Source: Roseisalinus antarcticus
GTDB taxonomy: Bacteria > Pseudomonadota > Alphaproteobacteria > Rhodobacterales > Rhodobacteraceae
Direction of reading: 5' to 3'
Assembly (NCBI RefSeq): GCF_900172355.1
Contig: NZ_FWFZ01000009.1
Location: 62,001 to 126,000 of the forward strand
Length of the DNA: 64,000 bases
The notes beneath the pieces were generated by a model. It made no database searches and had not been told where the DNA came from. It was given only the letters and a program-made list of their open reading frames with translations. Shown here in pieces: positions 28,211 through 37,460 of this stretch; the stretch's first letter is position 1; each line of letters starts with the position of its first letter. A program made the position numbers and the translations under genes.

Positions 28211-29146
28211 CTACCAGCCTCCCAGGCCGAAGGGCGCGAGGCTGGCCTCGACCAGCAAGGCGCCGAAATGCAGGAACAGGTAATAGAGCGACTGCCGAAA
28301 CACGGATTTCTCGGTGGCGTAATTGTCGGCTTCGGCCACGGTCTCGTCCCGCCGCCAGATCGCGATGGCGCCGCGCAGGAACCGGATGTTCAGCAGCACC
28401 GACAGCGCCAGGTAGAACGGCCCGCCGATGGAGGTGAAGCCCAGCGCCAGCGCCACCGGCACCAGGGCGATGGTGTAGCCCAGCACGTGGTTGCGGGTGA
28501 CGCGGCGGCCATGGGTCTCGGTCAGCATCGGCACGCCGGCATCGCCGTAGTCGGTCCGCACGAACAGCGCCAGCGCCCAGAAATGCGGCGGCGTCCACAT
28601 GAAGATCAGCGCGAACATCAGCCAGCTTTCGATGCTGAAGCCGCCCGTCGCCACGGCCCAGCCCAGCAGCGGCGGGAACGCGCCCGCGGCACCGCCGATG
28701 ACGATGTTCTGCGGCGTCGACCGCTTGAGCCACATGGAATAGACCACCGCGTAGAAGAAGATGGTGAAGGCGAGGATCCCGGCCGAGACCCAGTTCGCCG
28801 CCAGCCCCAGCATGACGATCGAGAAGCCCGAGAGCGCAAGGCCGATGCCCAGCGCCTCGCCGGGGGCGACCTTGCCGGCGGGAATGGGGCGCTTGGCGGT
28901 GCGGCGCATCTTGGCGTCGATATCCGCGTCCCACCACATGTTCAGCGCACCGGACGCCCCGGCCCCCACGGCGATGCAGAGGATAGAGATGGCGGCGATG
29001 ACCGGGTGAACCGGCACCGGTGCGACCAGCAGCGCCACCAGCGCCGTGAAGACGACCAGTTGCATGACGCGCGGTTTGAGGAGGGCGAAGTAGTCGCCCA
29101 TTCCCGGCTCCACGGTCTTGGCCTCGCTGGCTGAAAGGTCGGTCAT
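28211..29146 (-). CDS. ctaB: Protohaem IX farnesyltransferase (haem O synthase)
   Basis: A 311-residue UbiA-family inner-membrane enzyme that adds farnesyl to haem B to make haem O, the precursor of haem A. The first prenyl-diphosphate motif is in NMWWDADIDAKMRRTAKRP near residues 86-104, and a second acidic motif is in FVRTDYGDAGVPML. About eight membrane helices are visible. AGGAAAG is before the ATG. It lies 96 bp downstream of ctaC with hairpins in the gap. Confidence 0.96.
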   Translation of the reverse strand: MTDLSASEAKTVEPGMGDYFALLKPRVMQLVVFTALVALLVAPVPVHPVIAAISILCIAVGAGASGALNMWWDADIDAKMRRTAKRPIPAGKVAPGEALGIGLALSGFSIVMLGLAANWVSAGILAFTIFFYAVVYSMWLKRSTPQNIVIGGAAGAFPPLLGWAVATGGFSIESWLMFALIFMWTPPHFWALALFVRTDYGDAGVPMLTETHGRRVTRNHVLGYTIALVPVALALGFTSIGGPFYLALSVLLNIRFLRGAIAIWRRDETVAEADNYATEKSVFRQSLYYLFLHFGALLVEASLAPFGLGGW

Positions 29147-29166
29147 CGGTGTCTTTCCTGGGTCGC

Positions 29167-29248
29167 GGATGCGCAGCCGGGCCGCGCATCCTGTGGTCGT
29201 CCGTCTGATCGGATCGAGCCCCGGAAGGGGCCCGTCACGGGATCAGAC
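29167..29248 (-). terminator. Hairpin cluster between ctaC and ctaB
   Basis: Three stems are visible: GGATGCGC (29167-29174) with GCGCATCC (29184-29191); GTCTGATC (29203-29210) with GATCAGAC (29241-29248), which spans the ctaC stop; and inside it GCCCC/GGGGC around GGAA (29218-29231). They could limit read-through or stabilise the ctaC message, which is needed in larger amount than ctaB. Confidence 0.5.
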
Positions 29249-30100
29249 CGGAAAATCTTCGCGGGCGGTCTCGAGCCAGGCGTCATACTCTTCCTGGCTG
29301 ACCACCTTGACGGTGATCGGCATGAAGGCGTGGTCCTTGCCGCAAAGCTCCGAGCACTGGCCGAAGTAGATGCCTTCCTGCTCGGCCGCGAACCACAGCT
29401 GGGCGAGGCGCCCGGGCACCGCGTCCTGCTTCACGCCGAACGCCGGCACGGTCCAGGAGTGGATCACGTCGGCGCCCGTCACCTGCATCACGACCGTCGC
29501 CCCCACCGGCACGACGACGGAGGTGTCGGTGGCCAGCTTGAACTGCTCGGGTCCATAGCCCGCCTCGACAAGGCGTTCCTCGATGTCGGCGTTCAGATTG
29601 CCCTCGCCGTAGCCGATCATGAAGCTGTCGAAATAGATGCCCTCGTCGACATATTCATACCCCCAGTACCACTGGTAACCGGTCACCTTGATGGTGATGT
29701 CGGCCTCCGGGATCTCCTGCTGCTTGAACAGCACCGGCAGCGAGAACGCCCCAATGAAGACCAGGATCACGATCGGCACGATGGTCCAGGCCACCTCGAG
29801 CGGGGAATTGTGCGTAAACGACGCCGGCGTCTTGTTGGCCTTGCTGTTGTAGCGCACGACGACCCAGGCCAGCAGTCCGGTCACGAACAGCGAGATCAAG
29901 GTGATGATGACCAGCAGCATCCCGTCGAGCCAGTGAATGTCGCGGGCAAGCTCGGTCGCGGCCGGTTGCCAGCCGATCGCGCCGTCACGCGGCTGACCGA
30001 TGATCTCGAGGCCCGCCCCCACAGTCTCCTGCGCGAACGCCGCCGACCCGATCAGCGCGGCAGCTGACGCTGCCATTGCTCGTTTCGCCAGTGTCATCAT
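29243..30100 (-). CDS. ctaC: Cytochrome c oxidase subunit II
   Basis: A 285-residue precursor. It has a signal peptide (MMTLAKRAMAASAAALIGSA, likely cut after AFA), two membrane helices, and a periplasmic cupredoxin domain. The CuA site is GQCSELCGKDHAFM with the two Cys, His and Met, and VIHSWTVPAFGVK supplies the upstream His. The aromatic electron-entry stretch GYQWYWGYEY is present. Tandem ATGs at 30100 and 30097 exist; the first is used. It is the first gene of the oxidase operon, diverging from tldD across a 165-bp gap that holds an FNR-like box. Confidence 0.97.
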   Translation of the reverse strand: MMTLAKRAMAASAAALIGSAAFAQETVGAGLEIIGQPRDGAIGWQPAATELARDIHWLDGMLLVIITLISLFVTGLLAWVVVRYNSKANKTPASFTHNSPLEVAWTIVPIVILVFIGAFSLPVLFKQQEIPEADITIKVTGYQWYWGYEYVDEGIYFDSFMIGYGEGNLNADIEERLVEAGYGPEQFKLATDTSVVVPVGATVVMQVTGADVIHSWTVPAFGVKQDAVPGRLAQLWFAAEQEGIYFGQCSELCGKDHAFMPITVKVVSQEEYDAWLETAREDFPV

Positions 30101-30229
30101 GTTCTCACCTGTCTCCTTCGCGGGCCGCTCGGGCCGCTGCGGGCGCAGTGCACCCGTTGTCTCTGGTCGTGGTCTTCCCATATCGTGGGCATACACTCAA
30201 GAAGGGCTGTTGCGGCAAACTGACCCTTT

Positions 30230-30243
30230 ATGATCTCGATCAA
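30230..30243. promoter_or_regulatory. FNR/FnrL-like box between ctaC and tldD
   Basis: The bases read ATGAT, CTCG, ATCAA, matching the TTGAT-N4-ATCAA consensus at 9 of 10 positions. The site lies 22 bp before the tldD start and about 130 bp before the ctaC start. In Rhodobacterales FnrL controls genes by oxygen level, so oxygen control of the aa3 oxidase or tldD is a fair inference. Promoter positions are not certain. Confidence 0.5.
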
Positions 30244-30265
30244 GGCAAACCCCGCAGGAGCCCAC

Positions 30266-31687
30266 ATGGCAGATGCCCCCTTTCGCCCCTTTGAAACCGC
30301 GCTCGACCAGGACCGGGCCCTGAGCCTGGTGCGCGAGGCTGTCGCGGGCGCCGACGACGGGGAATTGTTCCTCGAGCGGCGGCGCTCCGAGGTCGTGGCC
30401 TTCGACGACGGCCGCCTGCGCACCGCCAGCTACGACGCCGCCGAGGGATTCGGCCTGCGCGCCGTGCGCGGCGACGCGGCGGGCTACGCCCATTCCACCA
30501 CGATGGACGAACATGCGCTGCGGCGGGCGGTGGCCACCACCCGGCTGGCCGTGGGCGATGGCGGCGGCACCCTGGCCGAGGCGCCGCCGCGCACCAACCG
30601 CACGCTCTATACCGACGCCGACCCGATGGAGGACGCGACCTTTCCCGGCAAGGTCGACCTGCTGCGCGAGATCGACGCCTTCGCGCGCGGGCTGGATTCG
30701 CGGGTGGTCCAGGTATCGGCCACCCTGGCCGCCTCGATCCAGGAGGTGGCGATCCTGCGCCCCGAAGGCGGGCTGGTGACGGATACGCGGCCGATGTCGC
30801 GCCTGAACGTCTCGGTTATCGTCGAAGAGAACGGCCTGCGCGAGACCGGCACCGCCGGGGCCGGCGGCCGCACCGGGCTGATCGGGCTGATCGACCCCGC
30901 CCATTGGCAGGCCGCCGCCCGCGAGGCGCTGCGCATCGCGCTGGTCAACCTCACGGCCGAGCCGGCCCCGGCCGGGGTGATGGACGTCGTGCTCGGCCCG
31001 GGCTGGCCCGGCATCCTGCTGCACGAGGCCATCGGCCACGGGCTGGAGGGCGATTTCAACCGCAAGGGCACGTCCGCCTTCGCCGGCCTCATGGGCCAGC
31101 GGATCGCCGCCCCCGGGGTCACCGTCCTCGATGACGGCACCCTGCCCGACCGCCGCGGCTCGATCACCGTGGATGACGAGGGGACGCCCTCGCACCGGAC
31201 CACCCTGATCGAGGACGGCATCCTGGTGGGCTACATGCAGGACCGCCAGAACGGCCGGCTGTCGGGGACCGGCACCACGGGCAACGGGCGGCGCGAGAGC
31301 TATGCCCATATTCCCATGCCCCGGATGACCAACACCTACATGCTGTCCGGCGACAGCACGCCCGCCGATCTGCTGACCGACGTTCAAGACGGCATCTATG
31401 CCGTCGGTTTTGGCGGGGGCCAGGTGGACATCACCAACGGCAAGTTCGTCTTTTCCTGCACCGAAGCCTACCGGGTCCGGGACGGCAAGGTCGGCGCCCC
31501 GGTCAAGGGGGCGACGCTGATCGGCGACGGCGCCACCGCGCTGCAGAAGATCCGCGGGATCGGCAACGACATGGCGCTCGATCCCGGCATCGGCAATTGC
31601 GGCAAGAACGGCCAGTGGGTGCCGGTGGGCGTGGGCCAGCCGTCACTGCTGATCGGCGGGCTGACGGTGGGCGGCGCGGGCGGCTGA
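30266..31687 (+). CDS. tldD: Metalloprotease TldD homologue
   Basis: A 473-residue cytoplasmic protein of the TldD/PmbA family, which with its partner digests unfolded peptides and can mature microcins. The zinc motif HEAIGH is at 253-258 within GILLHEAIGHGLEGDF, and the late GGGQVDITNGKFVFSCTEAY and CGKNGQWVPVGVGQPSLLI are characteristic. The ATG at 30266 has AGGAG upstream; an in-frame ATG at 30230 lies inside the FNR-like box and is less likely. No pmbA gene is adjacent. A strong hairpin follows the stop. Confidence 0.95.
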   Translation: MADAPFRPFETALDQDRALSLVREAVAGADDGELFLERRRSEVVAFDDGRLRTASYDAAEGFGLRAVRGDAAGYAHSTTMDEHALRRAVATTRLAVGDGGGTLAEAPPRTNRTLYTDADPMEDATFPGKVDLLREIDAFARGLDSRVVQVSATLAASIQEVAILRPEGGLVTDTRPMSRLNVSVIVEENGLRETGTAGAGGRTGLIGLIDPAHWQAAAREALRIALVNLTAEPAPAGVMDVVLGPGWPGILLHEAIGHGLEGDFNRKGTSAFAGLMGQRIAAPGVTVLDDGTLPDRRGSITVDDEGTPSHRTTLIEDGILVGYMQDRQNGRLSGTGTTGNGRRESYAHIPMPRMTNTYMLSGDSTPADLLTDVQDGIYAVGFGGGQVDITNGKFVFSCTEAYRVRDGKVGAPVKGATLIGDGATALQKIRGIGNDMALDPGIGNCGKNGQWVPVGVGQPSLLIGGLTVGGAGG

Positions 31688-31691
31688 TCCT

Positions 31692-31729
31692 GCGCCCGTG
31701 CCCCGGTCGCGTTCGGGGCACGCGGGCGC
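31692..31729 (+). terminator. Strong hairpin after tldD
   Basis: GCGCCCG and TGCCCCG (31692-31705) pair with CGGGGCA and CGGGCGC (31714-31729); only a two-base bulge breaks the 14-bp stem. It separates tldD from dprA. There is no U-rich tail. Confidence 0.55.
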
Positions 31730-31835
31730 CGGGTCGGTGTCGACGCGCGAAGAAAATCTCGCCGGAGGCGCGATTCGTTCATCTCTCATTAACCAACACG
31801 TTCTAATCAGGGTCCTGCAACAGGCGGAGACCAGG

Positions 31836-33026
31836 ATGGTCGAGGGATCAAATTCTTCCACTCACCCCCCACTCCCACCCACCACGGAAGACGCTTGGCT
31901 GGACTGGCTGCGTCTGTTGCGCTCGCGCCGGGTGGGGCCGGTGACCTTTCACAGAATGATGGTCGAGCACGGATCCGCCGCTGACGCGCTGCGGGCGCTG
32001 CCCGAGATCGCCCGCGCCGCCGGGATCGACAATTACGCCATCTGCCCCGAGGGTGTCGCGCGGGCCGAGCTCAAATCCGCCCGCACCGCCGGGGCCAGGC
32101 CGCTGTTTTACGGCTGCGCCGGGTATCCGCAAGCGCTCGTGGACCTCGCCGACGCGCCGCCGATCCTCTGGGCGATCGGGGACGTGTCGCTGCTCTCGCG
32201 TCCGATGACCGCCCTGATCGGTGCCCGCAGCGCCTCGTCGCTGGGCACGCGGATGGCCCGCAAGCTGGCCAAGGACCTCGGCACGGCCGGAGAGGTCATC
32301 GTGTCGGGCCTCGCCCGCGGTGTCGATGCCGCCTCCCACGCGGCCGCGCTGGACACCGGGACCATTGCCGTGCTGGCCGGGGGCGTCGACGTCTTCTACC
32401 CCGCCGAGAACGCCGACCTCGCCCGCGCCATCGCCCGAACCGGTCTGTTGCTTTCCGAACAGCCCATCGGGATGCAGCCGCAGGCCCGGCATTTCCCCGC
32501 CCGCAACCGGATCGTCTCGGGGCTCTCCCGCGCGGTCGTGGTGGTCGAGGCGGCGGCCCGCTCCGGCTCTCTCATCACCGCAAGGCTCGCGCTCGAACAG
32601 GGGCGCGAGGTGATGGCCGTGCCCGGTCACCCGATGGATGCCCGCGCGGCGGGCTGCAACATGCTGATCCGGGACGGCGCGCTGCTGGTCCGCTCAGCCG
32701 CCGATGTGACCGAGGCGCTGGGGCCGGCCCCTGCCTCTGCGGTGGCCACCCCGACGCCGGCCCCGGCCGCCGGACGTGCCCATACCCCGACCCCGACCGA
32801 GGTGCCGGCATCCGACGCCACCCCCCGTCGCCCGCGCAGGCTGCGGGCCATCGCCGAGCTCCATCGCCAGATCCTGGCGCGGCTCGGCCCCTCGCCCATG
32901 GCCGAGGATCAATTGATTCGCGATCTGGAGATCGGGCCGGAGCAAGTCGCGCCGGCGCTGACCGACCTGGAGCTTGACGGCAAGATCGCCCGTCAGCCCG
33001 GGGGGCTGCTGTCCCGCCCAAGCTGA
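31836..33026 (+). CDS. dprA: DNA processing protein DprA
   Basis: A 396-residue protein that binds incoming single-stranded DNA and loads RecA during transformation. The Rossmann-like core shows MTALIGARSASSLG, VIVSGLARGVDAASHAAAL, LAGGVDVFYPAEN and FPARNRIVSGLSRAVVVVEA, all hallmark DprA blocks. A Pro/Ala/Thr linker near residues 290-325 leads to a C-terminal winged helix (EDQLIRDLEIGPEQVAPALTD). The ATG at 31836 has GGAG upstream; frames further up start in the intergenic hairpin. It is followed by topA, a common neighbour. Confidence 0.95.
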   Translation: MVEGSNSSTHPPLPPTTEDAWLDWLRLLRSRRVGPVTFHRMMVEHGSAADALRALPEIARAAGIDNYAICPEGVARAELKSARTAGARPLFYGCAGYPQALVDLADAPPILWAIGDVSLLSRPMTALIGARSASSLGTRMARKLAKDLGTAGEVIVSGLARGVDAASHAAALDTGTIAVLAGGVDVFYPAENADLARAIARTGLLLSEQPIGMQPQARHFPARNRIVSGLSRAVVVVEAAARSGSLITARLALEQGREVMAVPGHPMDARAAGCNMLIRDGALLVRSAADVTEALGPAPASAVATPTPAPAAGRAHTPTPTEVPASDATPRRPRRLRAIAELHRQILARLGPSPMAEDQLIRDLEIGPEQVAPALTDLELDGKIARQPGGLLSRPS

Positions 33027-33068
33027 GGGCTGCCGCAGGCCCCGCCCGGACGCGCCATGACTGGCGCA

Positions 33069-33100
33069 TTGACATTTGCCGGCAGGCCGCCACATGTAAC
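33069..33100 (+). promoter_or_regulatory. Candidate sigma-70 promoter of topA
   Basis: A perfect -35 hexamer TTGACA lies at 33069-33074. The -10 is weak: ACATGT at 33092 (17-bp spacing) or CATGTA at 33093. It stands about 40 bp before the topA start and inside the dprA-topA gap. Confidence 0.4.
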
Positions 33101-33138
33101 GGCCCCGAGCCCCAAAGGGCCCCGGTCAAGGAGTCCCC

Positions 33139-35724
33139 ATGCCAGTCGTCGTCGTCGAGTCGCCCGCCAAGGCCAAGACAATCAACAAATATCTCGGGTC
33201 GGACTATGTCGTTCTCGCCTCCTACGGGCATGTCCGGGACCTGCCGGCCAAGGATGGCTCGGTCGACACCGAGCACGATTTTGACATGAAATGGGAGGTC
33301 GGCAGCGACAGCCAGAAACACGTTCGCGCCATCGCCGAGGCCCTCAAGACCGACAACGCGCTGATCCTCGCCACCGACCCCGACCGCGAGGGCGAGGCGA
33401 TTTCCTGGCACCTGCAGCAGGCCCTGACCAAGCGCCGGTCGATCAAGAAGGATACCGACGTCCGCCGCGTGACCTTCAACGCGATCACCAAGCAGGCGGT
33501 CACAGAGGCGATGCAGAACCCGCGCGAGATCGACGCGCCGCTGGTGGAGGCCTATCTCGCCCGCCGGGCGCTCGACTACCTCGTGGGGTTCAACCTGTCT
33601 CCGGTGCTGTGGCGCAAGCTGCCGGGTGCACGGTCCGCGGGCCGGGTGCAATCGGTCTGCCTGCGCCTCGTGGTCGAGCGCGAGATGGAGATCGAGGCGT
33701 TCAACCCGCAGGAATACTGGACCGTCACGGCGGTGCTGGAGAACCCGCGCGGCCAGACCTTCACCGCGCGGCTGACCACGCTCGCGGGCAAGAAGCTCGA
33801 CAAGTTCGACCTGGCCAACGCGACCCAGGCCGAGATGGCCGTGCAGGCGGTCACCTCGCGCGACCTCAAGGTCACCAGCGTCGAGGCCAAGCCCGCGACC
33901 CGGAACCCGGCCCCGCCGTTCATGACCTCGACCCTTCAGCAGGAGGCGAGCCGCAAGTTCTCGATGGGGGCGCGGCATTGCATGAACGCGGCGCAGCGGC
34001 TCTACGAGGCCGGGCTGATCACCTACATGCGGACCGACGGCATCGACATGGCGCCCGAGGCCGTCGCCCAGGCCCGCGACGCGATCGCCGCCCGGTTCGG
34101 CAAGGATTACGTGCCGGCCAGCCCGCGCATCTACAAGAACAAGGCCAAGAACGCGCAAGAGGCGCACGAGTGCATCCGCCCGACGGAAATGTCGCTGCAT
34201 CCCGACGATCTGCGCGTGTCGGAGCCTGACCAGAAGAAGCTCTACGACCTGATCTGGAAGCGCACCATCGCCTCGCAGATGGAGGCCGCCCGGATGGAGC
34301 GGACCACCGTCGAGATCGGCAGCGCGGACGGCCAGGTCGGCCTGCGCGCCACCGGCCAGGTGGTGCTGTTCGACGGGTTCATCGCCGTCTACGAGGAGGG
34401 GCGCGACGACAGCGTCGTCGACGATGACGACAAGCGCCTGCCCGCCCTGCACGAGGGCGAGCCCACCAAGAAGCACGAGATCACGCCGGACCAGCATTTC
34501 ACCCAGCCCCCGCCGCGGTTTACCGAGGCGACCCTGGTGAAACGGATGGAAGAGCTGGGGATCGGGCGGCCCTCGACCTATGCCTCGGTGCTGACCACGA
34601 TCCAGGACCGCGAATACGTCCGCAAGGAAGGCAACCGCCTGTTTCCGGAAGACAAGGGCCGGATTGTCACGATCTTCCTGCTGAATTTCTTTCGGACCTA
34701 CGTGGGATACGAGTTTACCGCGAACCTTGAGGAAAGCCTCGACGACGTCTCGGCGGGCAGCCGCGACTACAAGGACGTGCTCGCGAATTTCTGGCGCGAT
34801 TTCCACAAGGCGATCGAAGAGACCTCGGAGCTCCGGATTTCGGAAGTGCTCGACGTGCTGGACGAGGCGCTTGCCCCGCAGCTCTATCCGCCGCGCGAGG
34901 ACGGGACGGATCCGCGCGTCTGCCCGCTGTGCGGCGAGGGCAACCTGCACCTCAAGACGTCGCGGACCGGCGGGTTCGTGGGCTGCTCGCGCTATCCCGA
35001 ATGCCGCTACACCCGGCCGATCGGCGGGGGCGAGGAGCAGGCCGAGGACCGTGTGCTGGGCGAGGACCAGGGCGACGAGATCTCGCTCCGGTCGGGGCGG
35101 TTCGGCCCCTATGTCCAGCGCGGCGAGGTGACCGAGGAGAACAAGAAGCCCAAACGCGCCAGTCTGCCCAAGGGCTGGCAGGCCGATGAGATGGATCTCG
35201 AGAAGGCGCTGACGCTGTTGTCGCTGCCGCGCGAGATCGGACCGCACCCGGAGGACGGGGCGATGATCACCTCGAATTTCGGCCGGTTCGGGCCTTACCT
35301 CTTTCACAAGCGTCCCGACGACGCGAAGGGCATCTATGCCAACCTCAAGGATCCCGCGGACGTCTTCGAGATCGGGATGAACCGCGCGGTGGAGCTGCTG
35401 GCCGAGAAGCGGGCCAATCCCGGGCGCGGACGCAGCGCGGCCAAGGCCCTGAAAGAGCTGGGGGAGCATCCGTCCGAAGGCGGGCCAGTGAACGTGATGG
35501 AGGGCCGCTATGGGCCCTACATCAAGTGGGGCAAGGTCAACGCGACCCTGCCCAAGGGGACCGAACCGGGCGACCTGACGATGGAGCGCGCGGTGGAGCT
35601 GATCGCCGAGAAGGCCGGCAAAAAGACCACCAAGAAGGCGCCCGCCAAGAAGGCCGCGGCGAAGAAGGCACCTGCCAAGAAGACTGCGACCAAGAAGCCT
35701 GCCACGAAGAAGGCGGACGGCTGA
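33139..35724 (+). CDS. topA: DNA topoisomerase I
   Basis: An 861-residue type IA topoisomerase that relaxes negative supercoils. The Toprim domain begins VVVESPAKAKTI and has ATDPDREGEAISWH. The active tyrosine is Y296 in LITYMRTDG. One four-Cys zinc finger is at C595, C598, C616, C622, followed by repeated topoisomerase C-terminal modules (RFGPYV, RFGPYL, RYGPYI). The last 40 residues are a lysine/alanine-rich tail (KKAPAKKAAAKKAPAKK type) that likely binds DNA non-specifically. Such a tail is common in high-GC alphaproteobacteria. Confidence 0.98.
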   Translation: MPVVVVESPAKAKTINKYLGSDYVVLASYGHVRDLPAKDGSVDTEHDFDMKWEVGSDSQKHVRAIAEALKTDNALILATDPDREGEAISWHLQQALTKRRSIKKDTDVRRVTFNAITKQAVTEAMQNPREIDAPLVEAYLARRALDYLVGFNLSPVLWRKLPGARSAGRVQSVCLRLVVEREMEIEAFNPQEYWTVTAVLENPRGQTFTARLTTLAGKKLDKFDLANATQAEMAVQAVTSRDLKVTSVEAKPATRNPAPPFMTSTLQQEASRKFSMGARHCMNAAQRLYEAGLITYMRTDGIDMAPEAVAQARDAIAARFGKDYVPASPRIYKNKAKNAQEAHECIRPTEMSLHPDDLRVSEPDQKKLYDLIWKRTIASQMEAARMERTTVEIGSADGQVGLRATGQVVLFDGFIAVYEEGRDDSVVDDDDKRLPALHEGEPTKKHEITPDQHFTQPPPRFTEATLVKRMEELGIGRPSTYASVLTTIQDREYVRKEGNRLFPEDKGRIVTIFLLNFFRTYVGYEFTANLEESLDDVSAGSRDYKDVLANFWRDFHKAIEETSELRISEVLDVLDEALAPQLYPPREDGTDPRVCPLCGEGNLHLKTSRTGGFVGCSRYPECRYTRPIGGGEEQAEDRVLGEDQGDEISLRSGRFGPYVQRGEVTEENKKPKRASLPKGWQADEMDLEKALTLLSLPREIGPHPEDGAMITSNFGRFGPYLFHKRPDDAKGIYANLKDPADVFEIGMNRAVELLAEKRANPGRGRSAAKALKELGEHPSEGGPVNVMEGRYGPYIKWGKVNATLPKGTEPGDLTMERAVELIAEKAGKKTTKKAPAKKAAAKKAPAKKTATKKPATKKADG

Positions 35725-35736
35725 CCCCGGGCGGGC

Positions 35737-35759
35737 CCGAAAATCCTCCGAATTTTCGG
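35737..35759 (+). terminator. Terminator-like hairpin after topA
   Basis: CCGAAAAT (35737-35744) pairs with ATTTTCGG (35752-35759) over a seven-base loop, 13 bp after the topA stop. The upstream A-run and downstream T-run of the stem are typical of a two-way terminator core. Confidence 0.55.
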
Positions 35760-35873
35760 CGCACCGAAGCTGGCCTGCGGGCCCGGGGGCCGGCGGGTCA
35801 GGGCGTGGGGCGTCCTTGACCGGGCGCGAGGCGGGGCGTTAGCGCTGTCATCGCGGCCGGGGCGGCATTCGGT

Positions 35874-35901
35874 TTGACTTCCGCCCCCGTCTCCGTAACG
35901 T
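35874..35901 (+). promoter_or_regulatory. Candidate promoter of the CoA-transferase operon
   Basis: TTGACT (35874-35879) and TAACGT (35896-35901) are spaced by 16 bp and lie about 30 bp before the start codon of the first CoA-transferase gene. Confidence 0.4.
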
Positions 35902-35930
35902 CTGCGCGAAACGGCCCCAGGGGAATTTTC

Positions 35931-36635
35931 ATGCGGAAAATCTACAACTCGGCTGCGGAGGCTCTGGACGGGCTGCTGCACGATGGAATGCTCGTCGCGG
36001 CGGGCGGCTTCGGCCTCTGCGGGATCCCGGAATTGCTGATCCAGGCGATTCGGCACAGCGGTGTGAAGGATCTGACCATCGCCTCGAACAATGCCGGCGT
36101 GGACGATTTCGGCCTGGGGCTCTTGTTGCAGAGCCGGCAGGTGAAGAAGATGATGTCGTCCTACGTGGGCGAGAACGCCGAGTTCATGCGCCAGTACCTG
36201 GCCGGCGAGCTGGAGCTGGAGTTCAACCCGCAGGGCACCCTGGCCGAGCGCATGCGGGCCGCCGGCAGCGGCATCCCCGGGTTTTACACCAAGACCGGCG
36301 TGGGCACCTCGATCGCCGAAGGCAAGGAGGTGAAGTCCTTCGACGGCGAGGATTACATCCTCGAGCGCGGGATCTTCGCCGACCTGTCCATCGTCAAGGC
36401 CTGGAAGGCCGACGCCACCGGCAATTGCGTGTTCCGCAAGACCGCCCGCAACTTCAACCCGCCCGCCGCCATGTGCGGCAAGGTCTGCGTGATGGAGGTC
36501 GAGGAGATCGTGCCCGTGGGCTCGCTCGACCCCGATTCGATCCACCTGCCGGGGATCTATGTCCACAGGCTGGTGCAGGGCGAACACGAGAAGCGGATCG
36601 AAAAGCGGACCACCCGCCCCAGCGAGGCGGCATGA
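35931..36635 (+). CDS. 3-oxoacid CoA-transferase subunit A
   Basis: A 234-residue alpha subunit that works with the subunit encoded at 36834. Together they move CoA between succinyl-CoA (or acetyl-CoA) and acetoacetate or other 3-oxoacids. Family marks are [20 protein letters not shown] near residue 13, [16 protein letters not shown], and [27 protein letters not shown] precedes the ATG. The stop is one base before the start of the 65-codon gene, so the three are one operon. SCOT or AtoD-type cannot be distinguished safely; the [10 protein letters not shown] block fits both. Confidence 0.92.
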   Translation: MRKIYNSAAEALDGLLHDGMLVAAGGFGLCGIPELLIQAIRHSGVKDLTIASNNAGVDDFGLGLLLQSRQVKKMMSSYVGENAEFMRQYLAGELELEFNPQGTLAERMRAAGSGIPGFYTKTGVGTSIAEGKEVKSFDGEDYILERGIFADLSIVKAWKADATGNCVFRKTARNFNPPAAMCGKVCVMEVEEIVPVGSLDPDSIHLPGIYVHRLVQGEHEKRIEKRTTRPSEAA

Positions 36636-36636
36636 C

Positions 36637-36834
36637 ATGACCGGGACACCTCTCCAGCCGACCCAGGCGCTCCGGAACCCGGCCGACATCGCCTCGGCCT
36701 ACCTGGAACAGGCCCGGCCCGTCGCCGAGGCCAAATTCGGCGTGGACGCCGTTCGGGACATTCCCCTGCTCGTCGTGCAAGTCGCCGCCTTGATGGCACA
36801 GCTCAACACCACCCAATCTTCGGAGGCGCCGTGA
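36637..36834 (+). CDS. 65-residue protein of unknown function between the CoA-transferase subunits
   Basis: Starts [20 protein letters not shown] and continues with a helix-rich part ([20 protein letters not shown], then [16 protein letters not shown]). It begins one base after the subunit A stop and ends inside TGATG, the stop/start overlap with subunit B. That tight packing supports it being real. No signal peptide or membrane helix is clear, and I recognise no family. A role in assembly or regulation of the transferase is possible only by position. Confidence 0.65.
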   Translation: MTGTPLQPTQALRNPADIASAYLEQARPVAEAKFGVDAVRDIPLLVVQVAALMAQLNTTQSSEAP

Positions 36835-37460
36835 TGCCCTGGGACCGCAATCAGATGGCCGCACGCGCGGCGCAGGAGCTTCAGGACGGCACCTACGTGA
36901 ACCTTGGGATCGGCATCCCGACCTTGGTGCCGAACTTCATCCCCGAAGGCGTCGAGGTGACGCTGCAATCGGAGAACGGGATGCTGGGCATGGGCCCCTT
37001 CCCGGTCGAGGGCACGGAAGATCCCGACCTGATCAACGCCGGCAAGCAGACGATCACCGAACTGCCCGAGACCGCTTTTTTCGACAGCGCCATGAGCTTC
37101 GGCATGATCCGGGGCGGCAAGATCGCCATGGCGATCCTGGGCGCGATGGAAGTGGCCGAGAACGGGGACCTGGCGAACTGGATGATCCCGGGCAAGCTGG
37201 TCAAGGGCATGGGCGGCGCGATGGACCTTGTGGCCGGTGTGCGCCGGGTGGTGGTCGTGATGGATCACACCAACAAGCATGGAGAGAGCAAGCTTCTCAA
37301 GGCCTGCACCCTGCCGCTGACCGGCACCGGCGTCGTCGACCGGATCATCACCAATCTCGGTGTTCTGGACGTGGTCGAGGGCGGATTGCGGATCGTGGAG
37401 ACCGCCGACGGCGTGACCGAGGACGACATCCGCGCCGCGACGGAAGCCACGCTTGTCTGA
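36834..37460 (+). CDS. 3-oxoacid CoA-transferase subunit B
   Basis: A 208-residue beta subunit. It carries [20 protein letters not shown] and the catalytic glutamate in [15 protein letters not shown], as in SCOT/AtoA enzymes, plus [19 protein letters not shown] and [12 protein letters not shown] near the middle. GGAGG stands 6 bases before the ATG at 36834; a GTG one codon upstream is possible. It makes the active site with subunit A. Confidence 0.94.
   Translation: MPWDRNQMAARAAQELQDGTYVNLGIGIPTLVPNFIPEGVEVTLQSENGMLGMGPFPVEGTEDPDLINAGKQTITELPETAFFDSAMSFGMIRGGKIAMAILGAMEVAENGDLANWMIPGKLVKGMGGAMDLVAGVRRVVVVMDHTNKHGESKLLKACTLPLTGTGVVDRIITNLGVLDVVEGGLRIVETADGVTEDDIRAATEATLV

Noticed and set aside
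32575-35469. Open frame of over 950 codons opposite topA and dprA
   Set aside because: It overlaps two clear genes and shows no motifs. High GC removes stop codons from the opposite frame.
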